The notes: generated by a model from the sequence alone, not told the origin. 55,922 nucleotides of DNA from CAZJLP01 sp964546955 (GCA_964546955.1 CAZJLP010000034.1:1-55922); one strand, 5' to 3'; shown: positions 26,563 to 35,522, counted from the stretch's first letter. Made by a program: numbers and translations.

Positions 26563-27057
26563 ATGAACCGCTTTCTCGACGGACTGGTTTTTTCACAGGT
26601 GTATCTTTATGCCCTGTTGCCCCTGTTGCTTGTTCTGATACTTCTTTCGGGATGTGCGACCGCGGGCGGAGATTCGGCCGGACGCACTCGGGACTTTGCC
26701 ACGACAGCGACAACGACTGCGGCCGGCGCCTACGTCGGAGCGAAGGAAGGAAACGGCAAGGCGAAGAACGCGGCGGTCGGTGCGGCGGTCGGCTTTGTGG
26801 CCGGGGAGGCGATCAACTACTTTAACAATAAGGCCCAGCGCGAGGCCTACCTCGCCGGCTACGAAAAAGGCCAGTCGAACGCGGTGAAACAGCAATATTG
26901 GATCGCCCGCGACAACCAGCGGCCATCGCGGGACGAAAACTACGAAGAGGCCTACTACGAGATTCCCGTTCCGCAGAGCGACCGCGACGGCGTGCGCCGC
27001 GAACCAACGAAACGGGTTATCCGCGTCGTAATGCCAAAGGAGGAGACTGGATCATGA
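26563..27057 (+). CDS. Lipoprotein of the mating apparatus
   Basis: The ATG at 26563 is preceded by GAAAGG. The signal sequence LYALLPLLLVLILLSGC ends in a lipobox (LLSGC-A). The mature part has a glycine/alanine-rich segment (GAYVGAKEGNGKAKNAAVGA, GFVAGEAINYF) like a Gly-zipper, then a charged C-terminus. Probably an outer-membrane-associated channel or surface component. The ATG of the next gene overlaps the stop (ATGA). Confidence 0.7.
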   Translation: MNRFLDGLVFSQVYLYALLPLLLVLILLSGCATAGGDSAGRTRDFATTATTTAAGAYVGAKEGNGKAKNAAVGAAVGFVAGEAINYFNNKAQREAYLAGYEKGQSNAVKQQYWIARDNQRPSRDENYEEAYYEIPVPQSDRDGVRREPTKRVIRVVMPKEETGS

Positions 27058-27863
27058 AAACCATTCTTGGATTGTTTGCTGCTCTCACGCTCGGTGCCGT
27101 GCCGGCGCTTGCACAATGGGCTGTCGTCGATGTGCCGAATCTTACACAGAGCGTCGCGAACTATGCCGCATTGGTTGAACAGATCTCGAATCAGGCTGCG
27201 CAGATCAGCAATCAGGTCCGGCAGATTCAGCAGTTTGAAACCGAGCTGAAGCGCATGGGAGACATGGCGAGCGTGAAAAGCATCGTCGGCTTCACGGAGT
27301 TCCGGGCCGACCTCACGTTGCCCACCAAGATCAAGACCTGGACGGACACGCTCGCACGCGTGGATGGTCGTGGGTTGTTCGGTGATACCCGCGGCGGGAT
27401 GTATCGTGAGATCACGGAGGACTTCAAAGACTTCGACGGCGGAACGATCGGTCGCGACGCCAAGGTCTACAAAGAAGCACACGAAATGGCCATCACCGTG
27501 GACGAATTCAAAACGGTGCAGGCGGATGTTTACACTCGGCGCGAAGATCTGAAGCGCGCGATTGTTCGGACGAGCGAAGCGATGCAGGCTGCGGAGACCG
27601 AAGCAGAGCAGAAGAAGCTAGCGGCTGTGCTCGACGCGCAATATAGCCAGCTTTCGGCTGTCGATGCGGAGGTCGCGTTAAGCGCGGCGGAAGTCCAAGT
27701 GAAGGCGGCGGAGTCGGCCGCGATGAACAACGCGCGGAGCGAGGCGGATGCCGAGGCGCGTCGCCGCCTAGCTCAGCAGGAGGCCGTGAAACTCTCTACG
27801 ACGTTCAAGCCGAAGTATGAGTGTCTCCTGCAATACGTGAGTGAAAAGCGCCTCACCCCGTAA
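27054..27863 (+). CDS. VirB5/TrbJ-like secreted mating protein
   Basis: 269 aa. Signal peptide MKTILGLFAALTLGAVPALA with cleavage after ALA. The early mature part VPNLTQSVANYAALVEQISN and AQISNQVRQIQQFETELKR is the TrbJ/VirB5 pattern. A C-terminal coiled coil (EAMQAAETEAEQKKLAAVLD) follows. The start overlaps the upstream lipoprotein stop by 4 bases. VirB5-type proteins sit at the pilus tip or in the periplasm. Confidence 0.8.
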   Translation: MKTILGLFAALTLGAVPALAQWAVVDVPNLTQSVANYAALVEQISNQAAQISNQVRQIQQFETELKRMGDMASVKSIVGFTEFRADLTLPTKIKTWTDTLARVDGRGLFGDTRGGMYREITEDFKDFDGGTIGRDAKVYKEAHEMAITVDEFKTVQADVYTRREDLKRAIVRTSEAMQAAETEAEQKKLAAVLDAQYSQLSAVDAEVALSAAEVQVKAAESAAMNNARSEADAEARRRLAQQEAVKLSTTFKPKYECLLQYVSEKRLTP

Positions 27864-27912
27864 CTTCATTGTGACAGAAACTTTTTTCCAACGTCTCGGT
27901 CACAAACCGGCT

Positions 27913-28146
27913 ATGAAAACGCCGCTGATAATTGGGTTTTCGGTCATACTATTGATGACCTTGGGTTGTGCGGATCGGGAAGTGGAAGCTCGCAGGGCAA
28001 AAGAAGAGGCGACGGCCAAAGCACGTGCTGAGGCCGCTCGAAAGGAAATGGAAGCCGCCCCGAAAACATTCAAATCGCGGGACTATTTTAAGCAGAACGA
28101 ACCGGCTAAGAAGTCCGATCCGGCTCCGTCTGAAAAGAAACCATAA
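27913..28146 (+). CDS. Small lipoprotein (possible entry exclusion or VirB7-like)
   Basis: 77 aa. The ATG at 27913 starts MKTPLIIGFSVILLMTLGCA, a lipoprotein signal with lipobox MTLGC. The mature part is a charged helix (KEEATAKARAEAARKEMEAA) and a Lys/Pro tail. The position between TrbJ-like and TrbL-like genes matches where TrbK-type entry-exclusion lipoproteins are found, but a VirB7-like role is equally possible. Confidence 0.65.
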   Translation: MKTPLIIGFSVILLMTLGCADREVEARRAKEEATAKARAEAARKEMEAAPKTFKSRDYFKQNEPAKKSDPAPSEKKP

Positions 28147-28165
28147 CCAATAACGCTTCACCCCA

Positions 28166-29347
28166 ATGGCGGCTCCAGCTGGCAGCATTCTCCCTTCATC
28201 CTATTTCGACGGATTGTCGTCGTTGTGGGGAGGGTGCGCCTACATCGGGAGCGCTATCGTGGCGGCGGGCTTGGTATTCCAGACGGTTCGCGGCCGCCCG
28301 GACGCTGGCACTTTCATTTGGCTCCTGGCGAAGGTCTTTATCATTGGTCTCACGACGCTCTGCATCCGCGAATGGCTGATGCGATTGAATGATATCGTGA
28401 TCGCTTTTGGCGGCGTCATAGGAGTGGACCCAACCAAGGTGGATGATCAGTTCATTGAATTCCTCTCAGGCAAAACGGTGGCAGAGCCGAACGCGAGCGT
28501 GTGGGATATCATCTGGGGGACGAAGTCCATAGGGACCGCGGTCTGTTATGCGTTCCTTTGGCTCTTCGGGTGGCTATCCTGGGGCGTCCAATATGTGGTG
28601 AAGCTGGTCGGCGATGTGCTTCTTACGGCCGGCTGGTCGCTCAGTCCGATCTTCGTTGCATTTTTCATGCTACGGCCGATGGCGGGTGTCGCCCAGAAGT
28701 ATGTCATAGGGTTGGTGGCGCTGGTCTGCTGGCCCTTTGGTTGGGTTATTGCGGCGGTTGTCACGAAAGCCATGCTGGACGCGGCCGCTACTGCTAGTCT
28801 GTTGCCCGTTTTCCTCCTGGGGGCTCCAATAGCAGCTCCTGCCCTTACCGTCCTCTTAATCGGAGCGTGGATGCTCGTGAGTTCTGTCCTGGCTCCGTGG
28901 GTGACGACAAAGATCCTGCTGATGGGCGTGAATCCCGCTGTCGCCTTTGCTCAAGGCGTCGGCGGTGTCGCCCAGGCTGCCGTTGCCGGTGGTGTTGGTG
29001 CGGCTGTTGTCGCTGCTACTGGTGGTGTTGGGGCTGGCGGTGTTGTCGCTGCCGCGGCCGGCGCCGCAATGGCCGCTGGCACGGAGTCCGCGGTTCGGGG
29101 TGGTGGGTCCGCAAGAACGACGAGCACTGCAATCGCGGGCATGTCCGGATTCTATGGCGGCCGCTTCATGAAAAGGAACACGGTTGCTGCTGAGGAGACC
29201 GCAGCGGCCGGGACGCGCCGCGCTGCCGCGGCGGAATCGATGGCATCAGAGTTTTCAAGGCATGCCCGGAATAAGCGGCGAAGCCGAAGCGGATTTGATG
29301 CCCAGCCCCATAACGACGATCCCAATCGAGCTGCGCTCGACATCTAA
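28166..29347 (+). CDS. VirB6/TrbL-like polytopic membrane protein
   Basis: 393 aa. Several hydrophobic segments: about residues 20-37, 45-65, 125-145, 150-175, 180-200, 215-245. Then a low-complexity Gly/Ala/Val stretch (around 260-310) and a basic C-terminal tail. This is the layout of TrbL/VirB6, the inner-membrane channel core. It is placed between VirB5- and VirB8-like genes. Confidence 0.82.
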   Translation: MAAPAGSILPSSYFDGLSSLWGGCAYIGSAIVAAGLVFQTVRGRPDAGTFIWLLAKVFIIGLTTLCIREWLMRLNDIVIAFGGVIGVDPTKVDDQFIEFLSGKTVAEPNASVWDIIWGTKSIGTAVCYAFLWLFGWLSWGVQYVVKLVGDVLLTAGWSLSPIFVAFFMLRPMAGVAQKYVIGLVALVCWPFGWVIAAVVTKAMLDAAATASLLPVFLLGAPIAAPALTVLLIGAWMLVSSVLAPWVTTKILLMGVNPAVAFAQGVGGVAQAAVAGGVGAAVVAATGGVGAGGVVAAAAGAAMAAGTESAVRGGGSARTTSTAIAGMSGFYGGRFMKRNTVAAEETAAAGTRRAAAAESMASEFSRHARNKRRSRSGFDAQPHNDDPNRAALDI

Positions 29348-29351
29348 TCCC

Positions 29352-29549
29352 ATGCTTAATTTCAACCGCAGAGCCACGGAGGCCCGAGAGAAGATGGCGC
29401 GCGCTGAGAAGCGCGCGGCCGACGCTGAGGAAACGATCGCGCGTCATTTGGGGGATTTCCTGCGCGACGAAGAAGCGCCAACCGAGGGCACGCCCGTGCG
29501 CCCCTGCAAAAACGTCACTCCCCCGAAGAAAGAACCGCCTCGGAGGTAG
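29352..29549 (+). CDS. Small charged protein of the mating operon
   Basis: 65 aa. The ATG at 29352 lies 4 bases after the TrbL-like stop, with the next gene 4 bases on. Helical and highly charged (MLNFNRRATEAREKMARAEK, RAADAEETIARHLGDFLRDE) with a Pro/Lys tail. No known family. Tight spacing on both sides supports it as real. Confidence 0.55.
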   Translation: MLNFNRRATEAREKMARAEKRAADAEETIARHLGDFLRDEEAPTEGTPVRPCKNVTPPKKEPPRR

Positions 29550-29553
29550 CATC

Positions 29554-30222
29554 ATGGTCTCGAATGCTGAAGCATCTGTTCCGCCTGCGAATCCCGCGGC
29601 GCCGCGTTTTGGAAAACCGAGGTCCTCGCTGCTGGCGATTTTCGAACGTCAGCGTCGGCAATCACTGATTTGGTTTCTCGTCGCCGTGGCGGCGTGGGTT
29701 TGGTCGGCGTGGGACCGTCGTCAGCTAATTGAGCAACTCACCCGGAAGCGTGAGGTGGTGATGATCGATAGCCTCGGCACCTACTACGTCTCGCCAGTCG
29801 TGGACATTCAGCAGGCGAAAGACCTCCACGCGATGCAGACCAAGCTCGCCTGCAAGGCACTCTTCGAAAGGAACCCCGGCGGCTTGGACAATCCGGAGCT
29901 GTTCAAGCAACTGTTTCTCCGGGAGGCCGCACAAACGGCGCAGACTGCCCTCAACAAAACGAAGTCGGAGTTCGAGGCGAAGTCACTTCACCAAAAAGTC
30001 GAGGTTGGTCCGCCGGAGATTCTGAGCACCCGGGATAACGCCTTCTACACGTCGGCTGACATTCAGTTGATCCGCGTCGGCGCGTATCAGGGAGCGCCGA
30101 TCACGGAGGTGCTTCGCTACCGCGTTAAGTTCAAATTTCTGGTCAACCCCGATCTCACCCGGAACGGTCGCTTCCCCACCGCCGTTGCCGCCTTCCAAGT
30201 CGAGCCAGTCAACAAAACATGA
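29554..30222 (+). CDS. VirB8/TrbF-like inner-membrane channel protein
   Basis: 222 aa. A cytoplasmic N-terminus with RFGKPRSSLLAIFERQRRQS is followed by a single membrane helix (LIWFLVAVAAWVWSAWDRR) and a periplasmic domain containing LGTYYVSPVVDIQQAKDLHA and ADIQLIRVGAYQGAPITEVL, then FLVNPDLTRNGRFP. The topology, length and position before VirB9/VirB10-like genes fit VirB8. Confidence 0.8.
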   Translation: MVSNAEASVPPANPAAPRFGKPRSSLLAIFERQRRQSLIWFLVAVAAWVWSAWDRRQLIEQLTRKREVVMIDSLGTYYVSPVVDIQQAKDLHAMQTKLACKALFERNPGGLDNPELFKQLFLREAAQTAQTALNKTKSEFEAKSLHQKVEVGPPEILSTRDNAFYTSADIQLIRVGAYQGAPITEVLRYRVKFKFLVNPDLTRNGRFPTAVAAFQVEPVNKT

Positions 30223-30231
30223 GGACAACAT

Positions 30232-31107
30232 ATGTGGAAGCATGCAGGAGTTTTTCTCGGGGTGGTATCGGCGTTAGGGGCGCAATCGATCCGCGACATC
30301 ACACTTGATCCGCAGCAGGCCGTGGATCTCCCGGTGTCGCGGGAGATCACTACGGTGATGTTTCCTGGCGCGATCACGGCGGTGGCGGGCGCCGATATGC
30401 TGATCGACCATGGGCGGGATGCCGTCGAAGTGGACGAAGGCGCGTCACTGCGGTTTCACGTCACGCATGCGCCGGGCTCGAACTTCATCCTCGTGCGCAG
30501 TCTTGACCCGGAGGCCAACGGTAGACTCACGGCGATTTACGAGGGCTCCGCGTATGTGATCCAACTTCGCTCGGTGGCGGCAAATTCTGTCGCGAGTGCA
30601 ATTTTTAAGCGCGCGGCGACGCCGACTGCCGTGAAGGTGGATGCTCCACCGGAGCCGGTGAAGTTCTCGCCTCGCATCGGGCTGAGTTTGTTAGATCGCG
30701 CACGCGCCTATCCTGTTTTGGTCAAATCGCTGCCAAAGGCCGTGGAGGGCGTGACCCTGCGAGCGCAGAATCGGAAACTAGAATTGCCTGGCCTCGAAAT
30801 CAACGTGCAGGAGGTTTACCGGTTCTCGAAAGAGGATGCGGTCGTGTTCCTCGATTTGGTGCCCAGCTCATTCGCCGCAAGGGTCGCCCAGGAGAGATTT
30901 GAGCAATCGATCGCGAACGGACCGCGCACGCTGGGACCGGGCGAGAGCGCTGATGCTGAGTTTGCCATCGTCGGCCTGCCGGATGGCACCCGCAACGATC
31001 TCAGCGCGGACAATGCCTTCACCATTCTCATCAACAGCGCGCGGCGCGAACAGTCCGTCGCTGCGACCGCGGCAACAGCGTCAACCAATGAACCGTCGTC
31101 GCCATGA
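30232..31107 (+). CDS. VirB9/TrbG-like periplasmic channel protein
   Basis: 291 aa, signal peptide MWKHAGVFLGVVSALGAQS. The mature part begins DITLDPQQAVDLPVSREITT, similar to the start of VirB9/TrbG, and is beta-rich throughout. The end (FTILINSARREQSVAATAA) is Ala/Thr-rich. It is followed by the VirB10-like gene with an ATGA overlap. The assignment combines context and the N-terminal pattern, because sequence divergence is high. Confidence 0.7.
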   Translation: MWKHAGVFLGVVSALGAQSIRDITLDPQQAVDLPVSREITTVMFPGAITAVAGADMLIDHGRDAVEVDEGASLRFHVTHAPGSNFILVRSLDPEANGRLTAIYEGSAYVIQLRSVAANSVASAIFKRAATPTAVKVDAPPEPVKFSPRIGLSLLDRARAYPVLVKSLPKAVEGVTLRAQNRKLELPGLEINVQEVYRFSKEDAVVFLDLVPSSFAARVAQERFEQSIANGPRTLGPGESADAEFAIVGLPDGTRNDLSADNAFTILINSARREQSVAATAATASTNEPSSP

Positions 31108-32234
31108 ACCCGCGAAGCATTGGGAATTTCCTGAAGAGCAAGCTCGGCCTGTTCGTGGTGTTTGTCGTCGTGTTGTTCTCGGGCCTTTGGATTTACGGAC
31201 GGCATCAAGCGAGCCAGCGCGAGGCGGCGAAACTTGCGGCACATCAGCGCAAGAAAGTGGAACTCGGTCAGGTGCAGGTGCCGCTCGACAAAGGATTGGA
31301 GAGCGGCGTGCCACAGCGATCGCGTCCCCCCGGTAGTTCGCAGGAAGCGGACCTCCCGGGCGGTGAAATCGTGCCCTTTCGCCCGGCCAGTCCAAGTATG
31401 GCGGCAGCGGTTGTGCCGGCCGCAGCCAAGACCAGCTCCCCACATAAAGGAGAGCCAAAACCGCGGAAGGTTCGCTATGCGTCGTTGCTCGCGACCTACG
31501 ATGCGCCGCCGGCACGCACGGAGCGCACTGAGCCTGCTGCGCCCGAACGGTTCATGCCTTTCGGCACGCTGCTGAAATGCAAACTCGTGAACACGATCGA
31601 CAGTGCGAATCTGGAGACGCCGGTGATCGCCGTCCTGTTGGAGGATGTTTGGCAGAATGGGAAAAAAGTGATCCCAGCCAATACCCTCGTGCACGGCACG
31701 GCGCGCGCGGGACGGATGCGCGATCGTGTGACGGCAGCGGGCACGTGGCGCTTTGTATGGCAGGACGGGCGAGAACTTCCGTTCAGCGGCGTGGCGCTGG
31801 ATCGCGAATACGAGCATGAGATCGACGGCTACGGTATCACAGATGGCTCGGCTGGATTGAAAGGTCGGGTCATGGCGACCGATGACTTGCAGGAATTAAA
31901 GGTGCTGGCATCGGCGGCGTTGAGCGGGTTTTCGCGAGGCACGCAGGACCGGAGTCAAACCGCTCTCGGCACGACGATCACCGGGTCCGTTTCCAATGGT
32001 GTGCGCGAGGGCGTGGGTGAGGTGTTCGATCTCTATGCCAAGCGCACCCTGCGAGACATTGAGGAAAACGGCTATTTCGTCCGCGTCCCGGCAGGAAAAG
32101 AATTCTATGTTTACGTGCTCGAGTCGGTCGATCCGCAGAAGGCCAGCGTCGCGGGCATTAAGCTGCGGACGACGACCGACGCCTCCCAAGACGGCGGGGC
32201 ACTCGCTCCAACGAAAAACCCGACGAAAGGATGA
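31104..32234 (+). CDS. VirB10/TrbI-like channel protein
   Basis: 376 aa. N-terminal membrane helix (LGLFVVFVVVLFSGLWIYG), a charged and Pro-rich linker, then the conserved beta-barrel part with FMPFGTLLKCKLVNTIDSAN, VIPANTLVHGTARAGRMRDR and a C-terminal FVRVPAGKEFYVYVLES. This is the VirB10 outer-membrane-core pattern with a shortened antenna region. The TGA overlaps the region of the next lipoprotein start. Confidence 0.85.
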   Translation: MNPRSIGNFLKSKLGLFVVFVVVLFSGLWIYGRHQASQREAAKLAAHQRKKVELGQVQVPLDKGLESGVPQRSRPPGSSQEADLPGGEIVPFRPASPSMAAAVVPAAAKTSSPHKGEPKPRKVRYASLLATYDAPPARTERTEPAAPERFMPFGTLLKCKLVNTIDSANLETPVIAVLLEDVWQNGKKVIPANTLVHGTARAGRMRDRVTAAGTWRFVWQDGRELPFSGVALDREYEHEIDGYGITDGSAGLKGRVMATDDLQELKVLASAALSGFSRGTQDRSQTALGTTITGSVSNGVREGVGEVFDLYAKRTLRDIEENGYFVRVPAGKEFYVYVLESVDPQKASVAGIKLRTTTDASQDGGALAPTKNPTKG

Positions 32235-32236
32235 TT

Positions 32237-32785
32237 ATGCGTTACTCGTGGATTCTGTTCTCTCCCTTGCTCGTGGCCGGCTGCGCCACCCAACGCCCCA
32301 TAGCTGTGCAAGCCACCCAGCCGGTCGTCATTCCGGTGGTTGTGCCGACGAAGCACGTAGAGACGCGCTATGATGTTCGTGGGTATCGCGACGCAGCGAA
32401 TCCCTCGCTTCGCCATGAAGCGCACACGATATATCGTCGCACGCGGGTTCCCGTCAACGCGGGTGACGAACTCGCCACGGTCTCACGCACGACGTATGCG
32501 CCGGCCAGCGTCGCGCCGTTACCGGCGAGCGACGAGTTGGAGGCTGAACTCGCCGCGCAAAAGGCAATCACTGCGGACTTGCGCACGATGCAGGCCTCGA
32601 TGGCCGAAACGGAGCAACGGATGCACGCTCAGTATGCGACGCTCGTTCGGCAGAGTGCGGAGGCGTTGAAAGTGCGTGAACAACTGGAAGCGGAGCGGAG
32701 CCGGGCGCGGGGCGCGACTCCCCCGGGAATAGCCGCGGCTCCGACGACGGCGCCAGCCGGAAATGCGACCGAGGCAAAATGGTAG
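32237..32785 (+). CDS. Lipoprotein with coiled-coil C-terminus
   Basis: The ATG at 32237 was preferred to that at 32231 because AAGG ends 6 bases before it. MRYSWILFSPLLVAGCA carries a lipobox (LVAGC). The C-terminal half is a coiled coil (ELEAELAAQKAITADLRTMQ and QSAEALKVREQLEAERSR). 182 aa. Third lipoprotein of the operon; possibly a VirB7-like stabiliser of the VirB9/VirB10 core. Confidence 0.65.
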   Translation: MRYSWILFSPLLVAGCATQRPIAVQATQPVVIPVVVPTKHVETRYDVRGYRDAANPSLRHEAHTIYRRTRVPVNAGDELATVSRTTYAPASVAPLPASDELEAELAAQKAITADLRTMQASMAETEQRMHAQYATLVRQSAEALKVREQLEAERSRARGATPPGIAAAPTTAPAGNATEAKW

Positions 32786-32797
32786 GTTGGAATCATC

Positions 32798-33715
32798 ATG
32801 CGGCCAGACAGCGCACACCTCGAAAGATTGCGGACCTTACCGGCGCGATTGAAGTCCCTGCTCACGGGGCAAGACATCGCCATTGATCTTGTAGCGGAGC
32901 GGCTGCAGCACGGTGAACTCGGCCTTACGGCGCCAGGAAGACCAAAGGCGAGTTTCCTGTTTCTCGGACCCACCGGCGTAGGCAAAACAGAGCTGACCCT
33001 GCGTTTCACGGATGAGCTGATCGGTCCGGACAGGGTCGTGCGGCTCGACATGTCCGAGTATCAGACGGCGGATCGACTCGCGTTACTACTCGGGACATCC
33101 GATGGGGAGCCCGGGCGGATCGCCGAGGGTTTCGATGCGTGCGGAGGACGCGGGACACTGCTGTTTGATGAAATTGAGAAGGCGCACCCTCGCGTGCTGG
33201 ACGTGCTCTTGCAGTTGCTCGACGCCGCGCGGCTCACCACGGGACGCAACCGTGTCCTGGATTTTTCGGACTGGTATGTGGTCCTGACGAGCAACATTGG
33301 CGCCCAGCGCATCATGATGCTGCGAAGGTCGAAGTATGAGACGATGGAGCGGCTGGTGCGCCAGGACGCGCAACGTGAACTTCGTCCTGAAATCTTCGCC
33401 CGCATCACGGTGACGGTCGTGTTTAACAAGCTGGATTATGACGCGCAATGCGAGATCGCCGACGGAATGATCGAGAAAGAGTGCGGAGCGCTAGCGGCAC
33501 GCGGTTTCGCTGTGTCATCCGAGCCGTCCGTTTCAGGGGTCGTCATTCAGCGCGGCTATCACGAGCGGCTCGGTGCACGGCCAATGCGGGACGCGACGGA
33601 ACTTCTGGTTCGCAACGCGCTCGCACAGGAGCTGCTTCAGGGAAGGACAGGTGCCGGCCGGCTTCGGCCGCACGCGGACGGGATGAAACTGCAACTTGAG
33701 CCACTCGTTTCATAG
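32798..33715 (+). CDS. ClpB/ClpA D2-type AAA+ ATPase in the mating operon
   Basis: 305 aa, a single AAA+ module of the Clp C-terminal class. Walker A LGPTGVGKTELT (around residue 56), Walker B TLLFDEIEKAHP (around 121), sensor 1 LTSNIGAQ, arginine finger region RPEIFARI, and sensor 2 GARPMRDATELLVRNALAQE. The N-domain, D1 domain and ClpX/ClpP-binding loop are absent, so it is not a normal ClpB. It is placed where a VirB11 ATPase could be expected, and none is found elsewhere in the window. The role in conjugation is an inference. Confidence 0.85.
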   Translation: MRPDSAHLERLRTLPARLKSLLTGQDIAIDLVAERLQHGELGLTAPGRPKASFLFLGPTGVGKTELTLRFTDELIGPDRVVRLDMSEYQTADRLALLLGTSDGEPGRIAEGFDACGGRGTLLFDEIEKAHPRVLDVLLQLLDAARLTTGRNRVLDFSDWYVVLTSNIGAQRIMMLRRSKYETMERLVRQDAQRELRPEIFARITVTVVFNKLDYDAQCEIADGMIEKECGALAARGFAVSSEPSVSGVVIQRGYHERLGARPMRDATELLVRNALAQELLQGRTGAGRLRPHADGMKLQLEPLVS

Positions 33716-33717
33716 CC

Positions 33718-34446
33718 ATGCTACCTAAGACGGCCGCTCCTCGAATTGTCGTTTTGAAGGGTGATCGACTGTACGGGGATTTGATCTGCCGGCAGATAAA
33801 AGAACTGTGGCGAAATGCGACCGTGCAGGTCTTTCAGCGCGGGCTCGATGCACTCGACGCGATTCAGGCGGTGATACCGGACCTTTTCATCACGGGAGTC
33901 AAAATCGAGGACATGGACGGGCTCGAACATCTGGAGCCATTTATCGAGCGCGATCTCCCGATCCTGATCGTCACGTCGCGCAAGGACGCCCGCACCTTCA
34001 GCCTCTTGAGGACCGTGCGATTCGACGGCATCTACGACGGCTTGGTGGAGGGCTTGGACAATCTCCGCACTGCCCTCGAAGGCGTGATGGAGCGCCAACT
34101 GTATGTTAGCGCGAGCTTCGTCCAGCACCTGAAGAAGCCGAAAAACATCACCCTGGATTCGCTCACGGACAAAGAGCAGATGGTCCTGTCGGTGATCGGC
34201 GACGGTTCGGACGATCAACAGGCCGCCAAGCGGCTCGGTCTCTCACCCTACACGGTGAACACCCATCGGAAAGCGATCATGGGAAAGCTCGGCCTGCATC
34301 ACAAAGGGCAGCTCATGTTGTATGCCCTCCAACAAGGCTACGTGCAGATCACGCCGAACGGCATTTACCACCCCGGATTCCAGCGACGGATTCGTGGGAT
34401 CGCAGCTGAAACGAAGAGCACGGATGCGAAAGCGGAATGCGCCTAA
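33718..34446 (+). CDS. LuxR-family regulator with pseudo-receiver domain
   Basis: 242 aa. The N-terminal ~120 residues follow a response-regulator fold (RIVVLKGDRLYGDLICRQIK; PILIVTSRKDARTFSLLRTV), but the phospho-acceptor position reads DLFITGVKIEDMDGLE, with Gly where Asp is standard, and the acidic pair near the N-terminus is reduced to one Asp. The C-terminal LuxR HTH is complete: LTDKEQMVLSVIGDG, AAKRLGLSPYTVNTHRKAIM, KLGL. It follows the AAA+ gene by 2 bases, so it is probably the operon's own regulator, responding to something other than phosphorylation. Confidence 0.85.
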   Translation: MLPKTAAPRIVVLKGDRLYGDLICRQIKELWRNATVQVFQRGLDALDAIQAVIPDLFITGVKIEDMDGLEHLEPFIERDLPILIVTSRKDARTFSLLRTVRFDGIYDGLVEGLDNLRTALEGVMERQLYVSASFVQHLKKPKNITLDSLTDKEQMVLSVIGDGSDDQQAAKRLGLSPYTVNTHRKAIMGKLGLHHKGQLMLYALQQGYVQITPNGIYHPGFQRRIRGIAAETKSTDAKAECA

Positions 34447-34539
34447 TAGTTCGGACGGCGTATGCTCGCAGAGAGGAAGGGAGCGCGAATGGGCCGCCGC
34501 CTTCAAGAAGCTAAAGGAAGCGCGGGATGGACGGGCGAA

Positions 34540-35067
34540 TCACCCAACGTCCGATGTCAACACCTCGAACGACTGTGAATATGGGTTCCATCGCGAGTGG
34601 GCGGGAAGACGGCTCAACGCGAATTCTGGAGCTGGCGAGATCGCGAGCAACCAGCGCGCGAAACTCTCCGGGGTGATCAATCCCGCAAATGCCCCGGATG
34701 CTTTTTCGACAACCAGATGTAAGGGATCGTTCTCCACGAGCAATTCCACCACTGCCTCGACCGGATCGCTGTCACGCACCTTGTACGGGGGCGGCGGGTC
34801 CATCAGGTCGGCGAGAATGCGAGTCGCGGTGTCGGGATTTGCGGCGACATCGGAGAATCGAATTAGGCCCAAAAGGATGAATGATTCTGGCCTCAATACG
34901 GCGCACGTCTGCGCATTCGCCGAAACGATTCTCTGCGAAAGATAGGCAAGCCGTTGCTCGGGAAATCCCGTGACAACTTGGTGGCTGGTGAGTTGGCTGG
35001 CAAAATACACGGCCAAGTGACGGACAGTTGAGGCCGTATTCTGTTCGATTTTGGGCGTGTTAACCAT
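34540..35067 (-). CDS. Unrecognised 175-aa protein with CBS-like segment
   Basis: The ATG at 35067 (MVNTPKIEQNTAS) was chosen; the upstream extension to 35226 is Arg/Gly/Ser-rich and looks non-coding. The middle is leucine-rich, and RDSDPVEAVVELLVENDPLH followed by FAGLITPESFARWLL resembles a single CBS motif. No HTH or enzyme motif. It is opposite in direction to the mating operon. The CBS resemblance is from reading and is weak. Confidence 0.55.
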   Translation of the reverse strand: MVNTPKIEQNTASTVRHLAVYFASQLTSHQVVTGFPEQRLAYLSQRIVSANAQTCAVLRPESFILLGLIRFSDVAANPDTATRILADLMDPPPPYKVRDSDPVEAVVELLVENDPLHLVVEKASGAFAGLITPESFARWLLAISPAPEFALSRLPAHSRWNPYSQSFEVLTSDVG

Positions 35068-35222
35068 CGGGGAATCTCCGGTTGCTTGGCTGAAAGGTTC
35101 GGATGGCCTTGGGCAGGCGGAGGACGATTCATCCAAGCCGTTGTGGCAACTGAGCTTAAGTCGCCCGATCTGTAATCTATGGAGAGGGCGACCGGAGCCC
35201 GGCCGCCTCCCGCGGCGATTGG

Positions 35223-35522
35223 TCAATCGCCGTGCTCGGATTTTAGTTCTGCGAGCCGTTCGAAAATGAACGTGTGAGCCTGGTCCGCCAATTTGGCGAC
35301 TAGCGGGAGGTCATCCCGTCCGTAGCTGTCGGTGTCGTGGAAGGTCTTGGCCTCGTCGATATAGGTCCGAGCGAAGGTCACGTTAAAGAACCTATTTCCA
35401 TCCGCTTCGTTCTCCCAGACGGCGGCTTTGATTCTGCCGAGACGGAAGGTTTTCACCGGAAGCTTAGAGCTGGCGGAGGAGTTCTTGGTTGGCGAGGCGG
35501 GTTGAGCGTTTTTCGCGGGCAT
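35223..35522 (-). CDS. 99-aa accessory ICE protein
   Basis: The ATG at 35522 has AAAGGAAC upstream. After a Ser/Ala/Pro-rich N-terminus it reads VKTFRLGRIKAAVWENEADG and FFNVTFARTYIDEAKTFHDT, then a C-terminal helix. This short beta-rich pattern is common in uncharacterised small proteins of plasmids and ICEs, with a resemblance to DUF736-like proteins in the RIGRIKAAVWENE-type start. No function known. Confidence 0.7.
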   Translation of the reverse strand: MPAKNAQPASPTKNSSASSKLPVKTFRLGRIKAAVWENEADGNRFFNVTFARTYIDEAKTFHDTDSYGRDDLPLVAKLADQAHTFIFERLAELKSEHGD

